From Terrimonas sp. (GTDB lineage Bacteria > Bacteroidota > Bacteroidia > Chitinophagales > Chitinophagaceae): a DNA stretch of 64,000 nt. The notes under the pieces were generated by a model. The model was given only the letters and a program-made list of their open reading frames with translations. It was not told where the DNA came from and did no database searches. The stretch is taken from the NCBI RefSeq assembly GCF_003075435.1, contig NZ_QCZJ01000015.1:1-64000 (forward strand). The letters are read 5' to 3'. Positions 26,981 through 35,155 of this stretch are shown piece after piece. Position 1 is the stretch's first letter, and each line of letters starts with the position of its first letter. The position numbers were made by a program, and so were the translations under genes.

Positions 26981-27490
26981 TTACTCAACCCAGGCTTTGG
27001 AATCAGGCATACTGAAAGGCCTTAAAAAATCATTCATGATAGAAAGAAACCGTTCCTGTTGCTCCCATGCTCCGCCATGTCTTGCACCGGGCAAAATACA
27101 TAATTGTGAATTTGGAAGATGCTGAAACAATTTTACCAGGTGCTCAAGCCTGATCATATCCGTGTCGCCTTCCATAATAAGACAGGGCGTTTGTATTTTT
27201 TCAAGATCTGCAATTGGTACGTCAGGATAATCCCGCATCATTTCATTCAGCTTTTTTTCCTGCAAACTTTTTGCTGCTTGTATATCACGGTTAATCCAGT
27301 TTACAACCCAGCCATGCAGGGCGGCCCTATCCTCAACAATATCAGCCTGGAGCTTAAATTTTTTGCCATGCAGATTTGTTGCATCTATTGATGTAAAAAA
27401 AGAGCCCCATTGTTCCTGGGCGTTTACACTTATACAACTGAAAAAAGCAAATACATAAAAAACCTGAACCAGAATTCTTGAAAAGATCAT
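26981..27490 (-). pseudogene. Chimeric remnant: secreted leader joined to an alpha/beta-hydrolase C-terminus
   Basis: The frame is open (169 codons, ATG to stop), but the protein is a mosaic. Residues 1-25 are a signal peptide. Residues 35-55 (IDATNLHGKKFKLQADIVED) look like the beta-sandwich module found in secreted Bacteroidetes hydrolases. Residues 75-160 (MMRDYPDVPIADLEKIQTPCLIMEGDTDMIRLEHL, then ILPGARHGGAWEQQERFLSIMNDFL) are the C-terminal third of an alpha/beta hydrolase, with the acid Asp and His. The region with the GxSxG nucleophile elbow is missing, so hydrolase activity is not expected. It was probably formed by an in-frame deletion between two genes. Confidence 0.6.
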
Positions 27491-27579
27491 ATCCCTGGTA
27501 TTTAAATGAATAATTACAGGAGGTATTCAGGCAGGCAGGCACAATGCTAAATGGAAATTAAGCAAATTTGATTGAATAA

Positions 27580-28092
27580 TCAGCTACTATGAGTTAATCC
27601 ATGATTCCCGGGATAATCAAAAAACCAGAACTCTTTTTCAGCTTTTTCAAAGTCTTTCCAGCTAATGGCATTGCTTTTAATGCCGAATATACCGCAGGTA
27701 GGTATATTATCTACCCTTACCTGGCTGGTAAGTGAGTTTACAAAATGGGTAATACCCGGGTTGTGAGAGAATATAGCAAGATGGGCATACTTATCTGAAG
27801 CCGTCTCAATTGCATGAGAAAACGCTACTTCATCCGGCAGGTAGAGTTGAGATTTCAGCTGTATTGCATTTTCATCAATACCAAATGCTTTTGCAAATAA
27901 TGCAGCGGTTTTTCTCGCACGTTTTGCAGGGCTGGAAATAAAGGAGTCTATTTGTATCTTTTTCTCCAAAAGATACTTCGCCATCTGTGGGGCATCTTTT
28001 TTGCCCCTGTCATTTAAAGGCCGGTCAAAGTCATTCATTAATGGGTCATCCCAACTACTTTTAGCATGACGAATGAACAAGACAGACCTCAT
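27580..28092 (-). CDS. sixA: SixA-like histidine phosphatase
   Basis: 170 residues. The histidine-phosphatase signature RHAKSSW starts at residue 8, with catalytic His9. The phosphate-pocket pieces DFDRPLNDRGKKDAPQMAKYL, SPAKRARKTAALFA and IFSHNPGITHFVN carry the second His. SixA removes phosphate from histidine phosphotransfer domains (E. coli ArcB, PtsN-type NPr). In Bacteroidetes the target is not known. It stands alone. The 173-base gap up to 28265 shows no gene. Confidence 0.9.
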   Translation of the reverse strand: MRSVLFIRHAKSSWDDPLMNDFDRPLNDRGKKDAPQMAKYLLEKKIQIDSFISSPAKRARKTAALFAKAFGIDENAIQLKSQLYLPDEVAFSHAIETASDKYAHLAIFSHNPGITHFVNSLTSQVRVDNIPTCGIFGIKSNAISWKDFEKAEKEFWFFDYPGNHGLTHSS

Positions 28093-28265
28093 TAGGATTT
28101 AGTTAGAGTATATAACTCCTACTTTTTAATATTGTGGTGCCGGAAGCATCGTAAATGAGATTCTATAGGATAGTGATTATCATTTACTTAATAATAACAC
28201 ATAGGAAACGCAGGATCTAAAAACGGGTGCAATACGAATTGTCAACAAAAATCAAGCCAATAAGC

Positions 28266-30113
28266 TTAGTAGCCCCGGATATTTTTGCCTTCCATGTAAT
28301 TTATAAAAGCCTTATTCACAACCTTATTACCTCCCGGTGTAGGATAATTACCCGTAAAATACCAATCTCCCGTGTTGGTAGGACATGAAGCATGCAGGTT
28401 TTCTATAGTCTGGTATATCACATCAATAGGAATAGTAATATCAGGAGGAGTGATCAGCTCAGCTATTTTTTTTGAAACTTCCTCTGCTGTAAAGGGTTTA
28501 TATAAGTTTCTAACTACGTTTTCTGTATGAAGCTGACCATTTCTTTCCAATTCCCTGCATGTATCATATATATCCTGCAGGACATTTTCCATTTTCCGCT
28601 CCTTGATCAATGCTATTGCAGCCTGAAAAGCAATAAAATCCCCCATTTTACTCATGTCTATACCATAGCAATCCGGGTAGCGGATCTGCGGAGCAGAGGA
28701 AACAATAATAATTCTCCTGGGTTGCAGCCTTGAGATCATCCGCACGATACTTTCCCGCAGGGTTGTTCCCCTTACTATAGAATCATCTATTACTACCACC
28801 GTATCCTCATGCCGCTTTATGGAGCCATATGTAATATCATATACGTGCTGCACCAGTTCATTCCTGCTTACATCCTCAGTAATAAAGGTGCGCATCTTCA
28901 CGTCTTTGTTCGCAATCTTCTCTACCCTTATGGTACGCCCTATCATTTCGGAGAGTTTTTCCTCATCAAAATCTTTTCCCCAGGATAAAATACGCTGCAC
29001 TTTTATTTTATTCAGGTAATCCTCCATTCCCTTTAATAACCCGTAAAATGCTACTTCAGCAGTGTTGGGAATAAACGAAAAAACCGTATTCTTCAGATCA
29101 TAATTGATAGCCTTCAGTACAGGATCACTTAAATGAAATCCAAGCGCATTTCTTTCCTTATATATCTTTTCATCATTTCCTCTCGAGAAATAGATACGCT
29201 CAAAACTGCATGCTTTCCTTTCTTTAGGCTCCAGTATCTGTTCAATCTGGTACGATCCGTCTGCCCGAACGATTAATGCCTGGCCAGGCAACAGCTCATG
29301 CACTTCTTTTTCGCTCACGTTAAATGTAGTTCTTATAGCTGCCCTTTCAGAAGCCGCCACAATAATCTCATCATTAATATAATAGTAAGATGGGCGTATG
29401 CCATGTGCGTCACGCATTACAAAACTGTCGCCATTGCCGATAAGCCCGCCTACATGATAGCCCCCGTCAAATAACCGGGAAGATTTCTTCAGTACATTCA
29501 CAATATCCAGGCAATCAGGGTGCAGTTCATCTTCTTTAACCAAAAAATGATGGACTACTTCCATCATTGCTGCCAGGTCACTCTGCTTTTGGAAAACGCC
29601 AGGCTCAATATTTACCAGAGAAAATAATTCTTCAGTATTTACAAGATTAAAGTTACCTGCCAAAGCAAGGTTCAGGGCAGGAATGGTATGACATTTAATA
29701 AACGGATGGCAAAACTCCACATTATTCCTTCCCTGTGTGCCATACCTTAAATGTCCCAGCAAAAGCTCTCCCAAAAAGCGCACATTACCCTTCATCAAAC
29801 CGGGATGTTTTTTTATATCCGGCTGATACTTTTCCAGTTCAGCTATTTCATCACCAATCTGCTTAAACAGGTCGGCTATCGCCATGGTTTGAATGCTGCG
29901 GATACGATGAAGGAAAGGATACCCGGGCTCGGTATTTAATTTTACAGCAGCGATGCCTGCGCCATCCTGTCCGCGGTTATGCTGCTTTTCCATTAAAAGG
30001 TACAGCTTGTTAAGCCCATACATTACCGTACCATATTCCTTCAAATAGTGTGTAAATGGTTTTCTCAACCGTATAAATGCGAGTCCGCATTCATGTTTTA
30101 TGGGGTCGCTCAT
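28266..30113 (-). CDS. PurF-like glutamine amidophosphoribosyltransferase
   Basis: 615 residues, about 130 longer than classical PurF. The N-terminal glutaminase begins MSDPIKHECGLAFI. Cys9 would be the nucleophile after removal of a short propeptide. NRGQDGAGIA, GHLRYGTQG and LAGNFNLVNTEEL (usual NGNLxN) are the Ntn-hydrolase blocks. The C-terminal PRPP-binding loop VVVIDDSIVRGTTL is intact. The enzyme would transfer glutamine-derived ammonia to PRPP to make phosphoribosylamine. The extra 110 C-terminal residues (after IYDTCREL) are typical of a divergent Bacteroidetes group. No other pur gene is near. It may be a second copy or a specialised version, and I cannot tell. Confidence 0.85.
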   Translation of the reverse strand: MSDPIKHECGLAFIRLRKPFTHYLKEYGTVMYGLNKLYLLMEKQHNRGQDGAGIAAVKLNTEPGYPFLHRIRSIQTMAIADLFKQIGDEIAELEKYQPDIKKHPGLMKGNVRFLGELLLGHLRYGTQGRNNVEFCHPFIKCHTIPALNLALAGNFNLVNTEELFSLVNIEPGVFQKQSDLAAMMEVVHHFLVKEDELHPDCLDIVNVLKKSSRLFDGGYHVGGLIGNGDSFVMRDAHGIRPSYYYINDEIIVAASERAAIRTTFNVSEKEVHELLPGQALIVRADGSYQIEQILEPKERKACSFERIYFSRGNDEKIYKERNALGFHLSDPVLKAINYDLKNTVFSFIPNTAEVAFYGLLKGMEDYLNKIKVQRILSWGKDFDEEKLSEMIGRTIRVEKIANKDVKMRTFITEDVSRNELVQHVYDITYGSIKRHEDTVVVIDDSIVRGTTLRESIVRMISRLQPRRIIIVSSAPQIRYPDCYGIDMSKMGDFIAFQAAIALIKERKMENVLQDIYDTCRELERNGQLHTENVVRNLYKPFTAEEVSKKIAELITPPDITIPIDVIYQTIENLHASCPTNTGDWYFTGNYPTPGGNKVVNKAFINYMEGKNIRGY

Positions 30114-30135
30114 GTAGAGTTTTAAAAAGAAGCGG

Positions 30136-30168
30136 CAAAGTTACGATGTTTAATGGTAGAAATTGCAA
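30136..30168 (-). promoter_or_regulatory. Promoter of the purF-like gene
   Basis: The minus-strand TAACTTTG (30143-30136) is an exact -7 box. A TTG at 30168-30166 lies 22 bases upstream. The leader would be under 20 nt. Confidence 0.55.
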
Positions 30169-30234
30169 GTAAATAAAAGCGATACTGTTAAAGCTTAAAA
30201 ACAAACGATTACTTCCAGGCAAATAAGCATAAGA

Positions 30235-30256
30235 AAGGCTGCCCGGAGACAGCCTT
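30235..30256 (-). terminator. Probable terminator of the 30293-30931 gene
   Basis: AAGGCTG (30235-30241) pairs with CAGCCTT (30250-30256) around an 8-base loop. On the minus strand it is followed by TCTTA. It lies 37 bases past the stop of the coiled-coil gene. Confidence 0.5.
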
Positions 30257-30292
30257 CTTCAAGAATTTTTCATAGATCAGTGCGCAAATGAA

Positions 30293-30931
30293 TTAGCTGT
30301 TGCGCTTTGCTTTCAATTCTGTTAAAACTTTTCGTTGATTCTCAACATCCTGGGTTTGCGTTTGTTGCTTTTGCTTATTTTGCTCAAGCTCATCCTGCAG
30401 ATTTTTTATCTTCTTTTCAAGAGAAGCCTGATCTTTTATAAGGTCATCGTATTTTTTTTCAGATTTTTTTACCGCTTCTTCCTGCGCTTTTATATCCCTT
30501 TCCAGTTTTTCAGCGTTGGCCTGAGATGTAATATGCCCATGGAACCCTTCCGCAACAAGCATTCCGCCCGCTAAGGCAGTAGGTGTAGCATGATCGTTGG
30601 GTTTACTTGCAAAAAAATAAACAATGCTGCTTTCCTTTTCTTTCCTGCTTTTTCTTTCAACTTTTACGTGAAGGTCACATACCTCATCGCTAAACTCAGG
30701 ATCATTTACGTTTTTAAATATCAGCCAGCCCTTGCTTTCCGTAGGCTTGTATCCATGCTTCAGCATTTTGGCTTTCACTGCCTGTTCAACTATGTCTGGC
30801 TCCTGGCCTACTTCTATAGTCTTAACGGTGCGCTTTATTTTATTGAATTCTATTTCTCCTTCTGATACCTGGGCGGTAACATATATTGTAAAAAATGATT
30901 GAAGAAGAACGAGTAAAAATAACCTTCTCAT
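30293..30931 (-). CDS. Secreted coiled-coil protein of unknown function
   Basis: 212 residues with a signal peptide ending YVTAQ. The first half (EIEFNKIKRTVKTIEVGQEP, VEQAVKAKMLKHGYKPTESKGWLIFKNV) is a compact domain. The phrase EFSDEVCDLHVKVERKSRKEKESSIVYFFASKP looks like a beta-rich fold. The second half, about 130-212, is a long heptad-like coiled coil very rich in Lys, Glu and Gln. It includes EKLERDIKAQEEAVKKSEKK and DQASLEKKIKNLQDELEQN. I do not recognise a named family. A periplasmic structural or scaffold role is a guess from shape only. Divergent from the flippase gene. Confidence 0.75.
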   Translation of the reverse strand: MRRLFLLVLLQSFFTIYVTAQVSEGEIEFNKIKRTVKTIEVGQEPDIVEQAVKAKMLKHGYKPTESKGWLIFKNVNDPEFSDEVCDLHVKVERKSRKEKESSIVYFFASKPNDHATPTALAGGMLVAEGFHGHITSQANAEKLERDIKAQEEAVKKSEKKYDDLIKDQASLEKKIKNLQDELEQNKQKQQTQTQDVENQRKVLTELKAKRNS

Positions 30932-31034
30932 AGCGATATATATTTTATACAGATTGTAATTTATTAAAGAATGGTTGCATGTGCTATAAAAAAAATTGAT
31001 TTATACTGTTAACAGACATTCTTTTATGAACCCT

Positions 31035-31042
31035 TACATTTG
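31035..31042 (+). promoter_or_regulatory. -7 box TACATTTG that decides the flippase start
   Basis: An exact TAnnTTTG match. Its last three bases are the first TTG of the longest reading frame, so that codon cannot be in the transcript. Translation must begin further down, most simply at TTG 31061. Confidence 0.5.
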
Positions 31043-31060
31043 TTGTTTAAACTCCCGTTT

Positions 31061-32545
31061 TTGGCAGGTATTAAACAATTAGCAGGACAAACCATCTGGT
31101 ATGGAGGAAGTACAATAGTATCCAGGCTTCTCAACTATTTATTAACGCCATACCTTACCCTCAAACTCACCGGTGACGACTATGGGGATAACACACTGGT
31201 ATATTCACTCATTCCTTTCCTGAATATTATTTTTACCTACGGCCTGGAAACAGGCTTTTTCAGGTTTAGCCAGAAAAAGGAACAGGCTGATGACTTAAAT
31301 AATGTGGCCAGCATAAGTATCATTGCAAGCACACTTACATTTACTGTTGTATTATTTTTGCTGGCCGGGCCAATAGCGTCACTTATCAGTATCGGCAAAC
31401 ATCCGGAATATATAAAGCTCGCCGCAATTATTATTGCTTTTGACAGCCTGTCAACCATCCCTTTTGCCAAGCTCCGGCAGGAAGGCCGACCAATAAAATT
31501 CGCCATTATCAGGGTGAGTGCTGTGTTGGTGAACCTGTTTGTTCTGTACTTTCTGTTATCCTTATCGCCCCAATTGGCCAAACAGAACCCCAATAGTGTA
31601 TTTACTATTTTAAGTAACAAAAGCATGAGTGTTACTTATGTGCTGATCGCCAATGTGATAATGTCGGGTTTTACATTTATGATGCTATGGAAGGAATTTA
31701 AAAGTTTTGAATGGAAGTTTAACGTTGCACTTTGGAAAGAGGTTATGGCTTATTCCATGCCAATGCTGATAGTAGGCTTGGGTGGCATGGTAAATGAAAC
31801 ACTCGACCGGCTGATGCTGGGCTGGTTCAGGATTCCCAAATTTGATATAGGTACCTATGGAGCATGTTATAAGTTATCCATACTTATTACCATTTTCATT
31901 CAGGCATTCCGGTTAGGAGCTGAGCCTTTCTTTTTTAAGCAGGCAGCTGGCGAAAACCCGCAACGCACATACGCAAGGGTAATGAAATTCTTTGTGATTG
32001 TACTCTGCACAATGTTTTTGTTTGTGGCATTATATATAGATATATGGAAGCATTTTATTCAAAATCCGGCTATGTGGGCAGGACTGAAAATAGTACCTGT
32101 ATTGCTTTTAGCAAATATGTTCCTGGGTATTTATTATAACCTTGCCGTTTGGTACAAGGTAACCAACAACACAAAAAGCGGGGCTATTATAACTATCGGC
32201 GGAGCCATTATAACTATTGCCGTAAACTTTATTTTTATACCGAAATACAGCTATACAGCCAGCGCGTGGGCAACATTTATATGCTATGGCAGCATGATGG
32301 TAGCCTGTTATATCTGGGGACAGAAAGTGTACCCCGTGCCCTATGCATGGAAAAAGCTGGTTGCTTATATTATTATTGCAGTATTACTATTCTTTATTCA
32401 TACATGGCTAACCTATATTTGGAATAATAATATTTTTGGTCTTATAGTGGCTACAATTATCTTAATTGGCTATTTGCTGTTTATTATAAAAATTGAGAAA
32501 AGAGAATTTCAGAAGCTTCCGGTAATCGGTAAATATATCAGGTAA
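31061..32545 (+). CDS. Polysaccharide/oligosaccharide flippase (Wzx/MATE-like)
   Basis: About 494 residues with 12-14 hydrophobic segments along its length. The start MAGIKQLAGQTIWYGGSTIVSRLLNYLLTPYLTL is the usual opening of Bacteroidetes lipid-linked oligosaccharide flippases, which move glycan-lipid units across the inner membrane. No ATG is available. The frame opens with TTG codons at 31040, 31043 and 31061. The -7 box at 31035-31042 makes 31061 the likely start. It is followed by hemJ with overlap TAATG (32543-32547), so the two are cotranscribed. No glycosyltransferase cluster surrounds it, so its cargo is unknown. Confidence 0.88.
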   Translation: MAGIKQLAGQTIWYGGSTIVSRLLNYLLTPYLTLKLTGDDYGDNTLVYSLIPFLNIIFTYGLETGFFRFSQKKEQADDLNNVASISIIASTLTFTVVLFLLAGPIASLISIGKHPEYIKLAAIIIAFDSLSTIPFAKLRQEGRPIKFAIIRVSAVLVNLFVLYFLLSLSPQLAKQNPNSVFTILSNKSMSVTYVLIANVIMSGFTFMMLWKEFKSFEWKFNVALWKEVMAYSMPMLIVGLGGMVNETLDRLMLGWFRIPKFDIGTYGACYKLSILITIFIQAFRLGAEPFFFKQAAGENPQRTYARVMKFFVIVLCTMFLFVALYIDIWKHFIQNPAMWAGLKIVPVLLLANMFLGIYYNLAVWYKVTNNTKSGAIITIGGAIITIAVNFIFIPKYSYTASAWATFICYGSMMVACYIWGQKVYPVPYAWKKLVAYIIIAVLLFFIHTWLTYIWNNNIFGLIVATIILIGYLLFIIKIEKREFQKLPVIGKYIR

Positions 32546-33093
32546 TGTTATATCTGTATTTAAAGGCATTGCATATCATTTTTGTTGTAACCTGGTTTGC
32601 CGGGTTATTTTATATGCCCCGTTTGTTTATTTATAACACAGAAGCAAACAAAAAGCCTGAAATTGTAAGAAATGCACTGCAGGAGCAATTTACAATAATG
32701 ATGAAGCGGTTATGGTTTGGCATTACCTGGCCTTCCGCTTTACTTACCCTGGTACTTGGATTAACAGTGATGGTGCTGAGCGGGTATCATAAATTATTAC
32801 TGCAGCCTGAAGGCAGCTGGCTTTTAATAAAACTTATTTTTGTCTTATTTTTGTACATCTACTTTTTAATTGAACACAGGATTTTTCTTCAGCAGTCAAA
32901 AGGTATTTTCCGCTATACTTCCCAGCAATTACGTATATGGAATGAAATTGCCACTATATTTCTTGTAGCCATAGTAATGCTTGTGGTGGTTAAACAAAAC
33001 ATGAGCGCAGTATGGGGATTGGTTGGACTAATACTTTTTATAATTGTATTAATGAGCGCTATTAAAATTTATAAACTGCTCAGGAAATCCTGA
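32545..33093 (+). CDS. hemJ: Protoporphyrinogen IX oxidase HemJ
   Basis: 182 residues with four or five membrane helices. LYLYLKALHIIFVVTWFAGLFYMPRLFIY at the N-terminus is the HemJ signature, including the conserved His10. IEHRIFL in the third helix and the rest of the layout agree. HemJ oxidises protoporphyrinogen IX to protoporphyrin IX in haem synthesis. Its start overlaps the stop of the flippase gene by one base (TAATG). The stop codon lies inside the palindrome of a terminator. It is slightly longer than the usual 140-150 residues because of an extra C-terminal helix. Confidence 0.9.
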   Translation: MLYLYLKALHIIFVVTWFAGLFYMPRLFIYNTEANKKPEIVRNALQEQFTIMMKRLWFGITWPSALLTLVLGLTVMVLSGYHKLLLQPEGSWLLIKLIFVLFLYIYFLIEHRIFLQQSKGIFRYTSQQLRIWNEIATIFLVAIVMLVVVKQNMSAVWGLVGLILFIIVLMSAIKIYKLLRKS

Positions 33094-33104
33094 GAATTTT
33101 TTTG
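33079..33104 (+). terminator. Terminator overlapping the hemJ stop codon
   Basis: CTCAGGA-AA-TCCTGAG (33079-33094) followed by AATTTTTTT (33095-33103). The hemJ TGA is at 33091-33093 inside the right arm. The loop is short for an ideal hairpin, so the inner pair would open. Confidence 0.6.
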
Positions 33105-33106
33105 AT

Positions 33107-33142
33107 CATTAAGAAGTTAAGGGTAGTTAAGTTTTTCTTAAG
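33107..33142. repeat. Palindromic intergenic element, copy 2 (partial)
   Basis: CATTAAGAAGTTAAGGGT (33107-33124) is identical to the minus strand of the element at 8260-8322. It is then followed by AGTTAAG and TTTTTCTTAAG, so the second half is diverged and shorter. It sits directly after the hemJ terminator. Confidence 0.6.
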
Positions 33143-33173
33143 ATTCAGTATTCATACCATTTAAATTAAAAAC

Positions 33174-33761
33174 ATGCAGCAGGACACCACATATATAAAC
33201 GATCTTATCCGCAACAGGCGCTCTGTTTTTCCTGATCAGTTTGAGCAGGGAAAACATATACCTGACGAAATAATAAAAGAGATAATAATAAACGCAACAT
33301 GGGCGCCGAACCATGGACATAATGAACCCTGGCTTTTTACGGTTTTTACCGGGGAAGGTCTTAAAACACTGGCCGATTTCCAAAGCAGCCTTTACAGGTC
33401 TGAAGCCGGAGACAGCTTTAGCGAAGCAACCTACAAGAAACTACAGCAGCAACCACTCAAGGCATCTCATATCATTGCAATTGGCATGAAGCGTGGCGCA
33501 AATAAACGTATACCGGAACTTGAAGATATTGAAGCGGTGGCATGCGCCGTACAAAATATTTATCTCACTGTTTCAGCATATGGATTGGGCGGCTACTGGA
33601 CAACAGGCGGCATAACTTATAAAGAATCCGCAAAAGCATTTTTTGGCTTGGAGGAAGAAGATAAACTGCTTGGCTTTTTTTTCATTGGATATGTGGCTGT
33701 TCCCTCAGCAAAAAGCACAAGGGCAGGCGTTGAAGAAAAAGTAAAATGGGTAACACAGTAA
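33174..33761 (+). CDS. Nitroreductase-family protein
   Basis: 195 residues, FMN-binding nitroreductase fold. INDLIRNRRSVFPDQFEQGKHIPDEIIKEIIINATWAPNHGHNEPW is the family N-terminus, with an Arg-Arg-Ser FMN-phosphate motif. AVACAVQNIYLTVSAYGLGGYWTTGG supplies the second half. It resembles YdjA-type minimal nitroreductases. Electrons come from NAD(P)H. The natural substrate is unknown. It lies 23 bases upstream of the DUF4920 gene on the same strand, probably one unit. Confidence 0.88.
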   Translation: MQQDTTYINDLIRNRRSVFPDQFEQGKHIPDEIIKEIIINATWAPNHGHNEPWLFTVFTGEGLKTLADFQSSLYRSEAGDSFSEATYKKLQQQPLKASHIIAIGMKRGANKRIPELEDIEAVACAVQNIYLTVSAYGLGGYWTTGGITYKESAKAFFGLEEEDKLLGFFFIGYVAVPSAKSTRAGVEEKVKWVTQ

Positions 33762-33784
33762 TTGATCTCTTTAAAATATATACC

Positions 33785-34258
33785 ATGAAAAAAATATTTG
33801 TATTAGCGATGCTGGTTATAGCATCAAAATTTTCGTTAGCACAACCACCGGAAGGAAAAGCTTTACCCGGCGATAGCTACGGCGCCGGTGCTGATGCAAC
33901 AAAAGCAACAGATATTGCAACAGTACCTGCTGAACTAAAAAAAGAAAAACCCATACCCGTAATTATAAAAGCTAAAGTATTGGATGTTTGTCCTAAAAAA
34001 GGTTGCTGGTTAAAATTACAGGTAAACGACAGCACTACTGCTTTTGTAAAAATGAAGGATTATGGTTTTTTTCTTCCGTCTGCAATTAAAGGAAAAACAA
34101 TAGCGCTGGATGGCGAAGCTGAGTTGAAAATTACATCTGTAGATGAATTGCGCCACTACGCAAAAGATGCAAAAAAATCTAAAGAAGAAATTGAAGCAAT
34201 AACACAACCCACAGAAGAAATCAGGTTTACCGCAAAAGGAATTGCGGTAATAAAGTAA
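33785..34258 (+). CDS. DUF4920-containing secreted protein
   Basis: 157 residues from the ATG at 33785. The frame extends 13 codons upstream, but that part overlaps the nitroreductase tail and lacks a leader. A signal peptide (MKKIFVLAMLVIASKFSLAQ) is followed by the family block KVLDVCPKKGCWLKLQVND. The two Cys in CPKKGCW could bind metal or form a disulphide. TTAFVKMKDYGFFLP follows. Function is unknown. The last residues (EEIRFTAKGIAVIK) are normal for the family. Ends before a strong terminator at 34277. Confidence 0.85.
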   Translation: MKKIFVLAMLVIASKFSLAQPPEGKALPGDSYGAGADATKATDIATVPAELKKEKPIPVIIKAKVLDVCPKKGCWLKLQVNDSTTAFVKMKDYGFFLPSAIKGKTIALDGEAELKITSVDELRHYAKDAKKSKEEIEAITQPTEEIRFTAKGIAVIK

Positions 34259-34276
34259 TGATACTATTACTTTATT

Positions 34277-34327
34277 ATTGCCGCGAATGCAGGGATTGAA
34301 TTCATTGCTTTCGTGGCAATGTTTTTT
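34277..34327 (+). terminator. Terminator after the nitroreductase-DUF4920 unit
   Basis: ATTGCCGCGAATGCA (34277-34291) pairs with TGCTTTCGTGGCAAT (34306-34320) with one G-U pair and one mismatch, followed by GTTTTTTAAA. An unusually long stem of 15 positions. Confidence 0.75.
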
Positions 34328-34330
34328 AAA

Positions 34331-35101
34331 AAGAAGAAGGAGGTATGAATACCTCCCTCGATCCCTAATCCCTAAACCCTGGAAAATTTTTATAGTAAGT
34401 GCTTACTGTTTAATTAAGTGTTTTTGTATATCCGTAAAAAGTAAAAATCACTTTGCTACTTTTTACAAAGCACTTATTTTCAGAAACTGTGCCAAAAATC
34501 AATTTGTGGATAACTGATATTTTTTTACTGCAATCTTCATCAGCAATTAATTAGATAGCACAGCTTGTTTAATTTCTATTAACATTGTTAAGTAAGCAAT
34601 CGAATCACAATGCATTACCGTTGCAACACTGTTTATTGTGCTATTGTTGTTTTCTTTTTTCAGTTTTGTTTAAACACCACCGTAAATTTACGGTGAACCG
34701 TTTTTATATTTCAATGCACTATAAACGCCATTATACAGTTTAATTTTTTTGTTGGACATAATACGTTAAGGTAAAACCAGCAACTAATATACCCTAAAAC
34801 GGGTACATAATTATCGCAGCTCTGATGAGCAGCAGTAAAGACTGGCTTAACACTGATACAAAAGATATGATTTGCAAATTTACTGCCGAAGCAAAATACA
34901 CCTTGTGTAGCCGGATCAACCCACATTTCGCTTTTGCACAGTTCATCTCTCCTCCCTAAACACAACAGTACATAACGACGCGATATTGCGTGAAAATATT
35001 TTCATAACTATTTTGTCTGCATAGGCATACCATGTTACCTTTTTCTGCATATTACAGGCTTGAGTCAATGCAAAATCCGGAATATGCTCATGTGGTATTA
35101 G
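34331..35101. other. 770-base gap with several inverted repeats, no supported gene
   Basis: No convincing protein gene lies here. Visible structures are GGAGGTAT-GA-ATACCTCC (34339-34356) and GTAAAAAGTA/TACTTTTTAC (34434-34443 with 34457-34466). The latter is enclosed by TAAGTGCTT/AAGCACTTA (34395-34403 with 34468-34476). A perfect 18-bp palindrome CACCGTAAATTTACGGTG lies at 34678-34695. The nested stems at 34395-34476 could be part of a non-coding RNA. CCCTAATCCCTAAACCC (34363-34379) belongs to the short-word type. A minus-strand frame at 34711-34965 matches nothing I know. The ileS leader lies at the right end. Confidence 0.45.
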
Positions 35102-35127
35102 TTGCGCCTAATTCCCCTATATTTCTG

Positions 35128-35135
35128 TAACTTCG
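35128..35135 (+). promoter_or_regulatory. Probable ileS -7 box TAACTTCG
   Basis: One mismatch to TAnnTTTG, with TTG at 35102-35104, 23 bases upstream. The ATG at 35156 would be about 15 nt from the transcript start. It supports that ATG over the frame opening at 35102. No T-box-like leader is seen. Confidence 0.4.
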
Positions 35136-35155
35136 CCAACATTTTTTTCGACAAT

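Noticed and set aside
34711-34965. 84-residue minus-strand frame in the long gap
   Set aside because: Cys-rich sequence without recognisable motifs or promoter; likely random.
34331-35155. T-box riboswitch before ileS
   Set aside because: No T-box consensus or specifier loop visible, and such leaders are not expected in Bacteroidetes.
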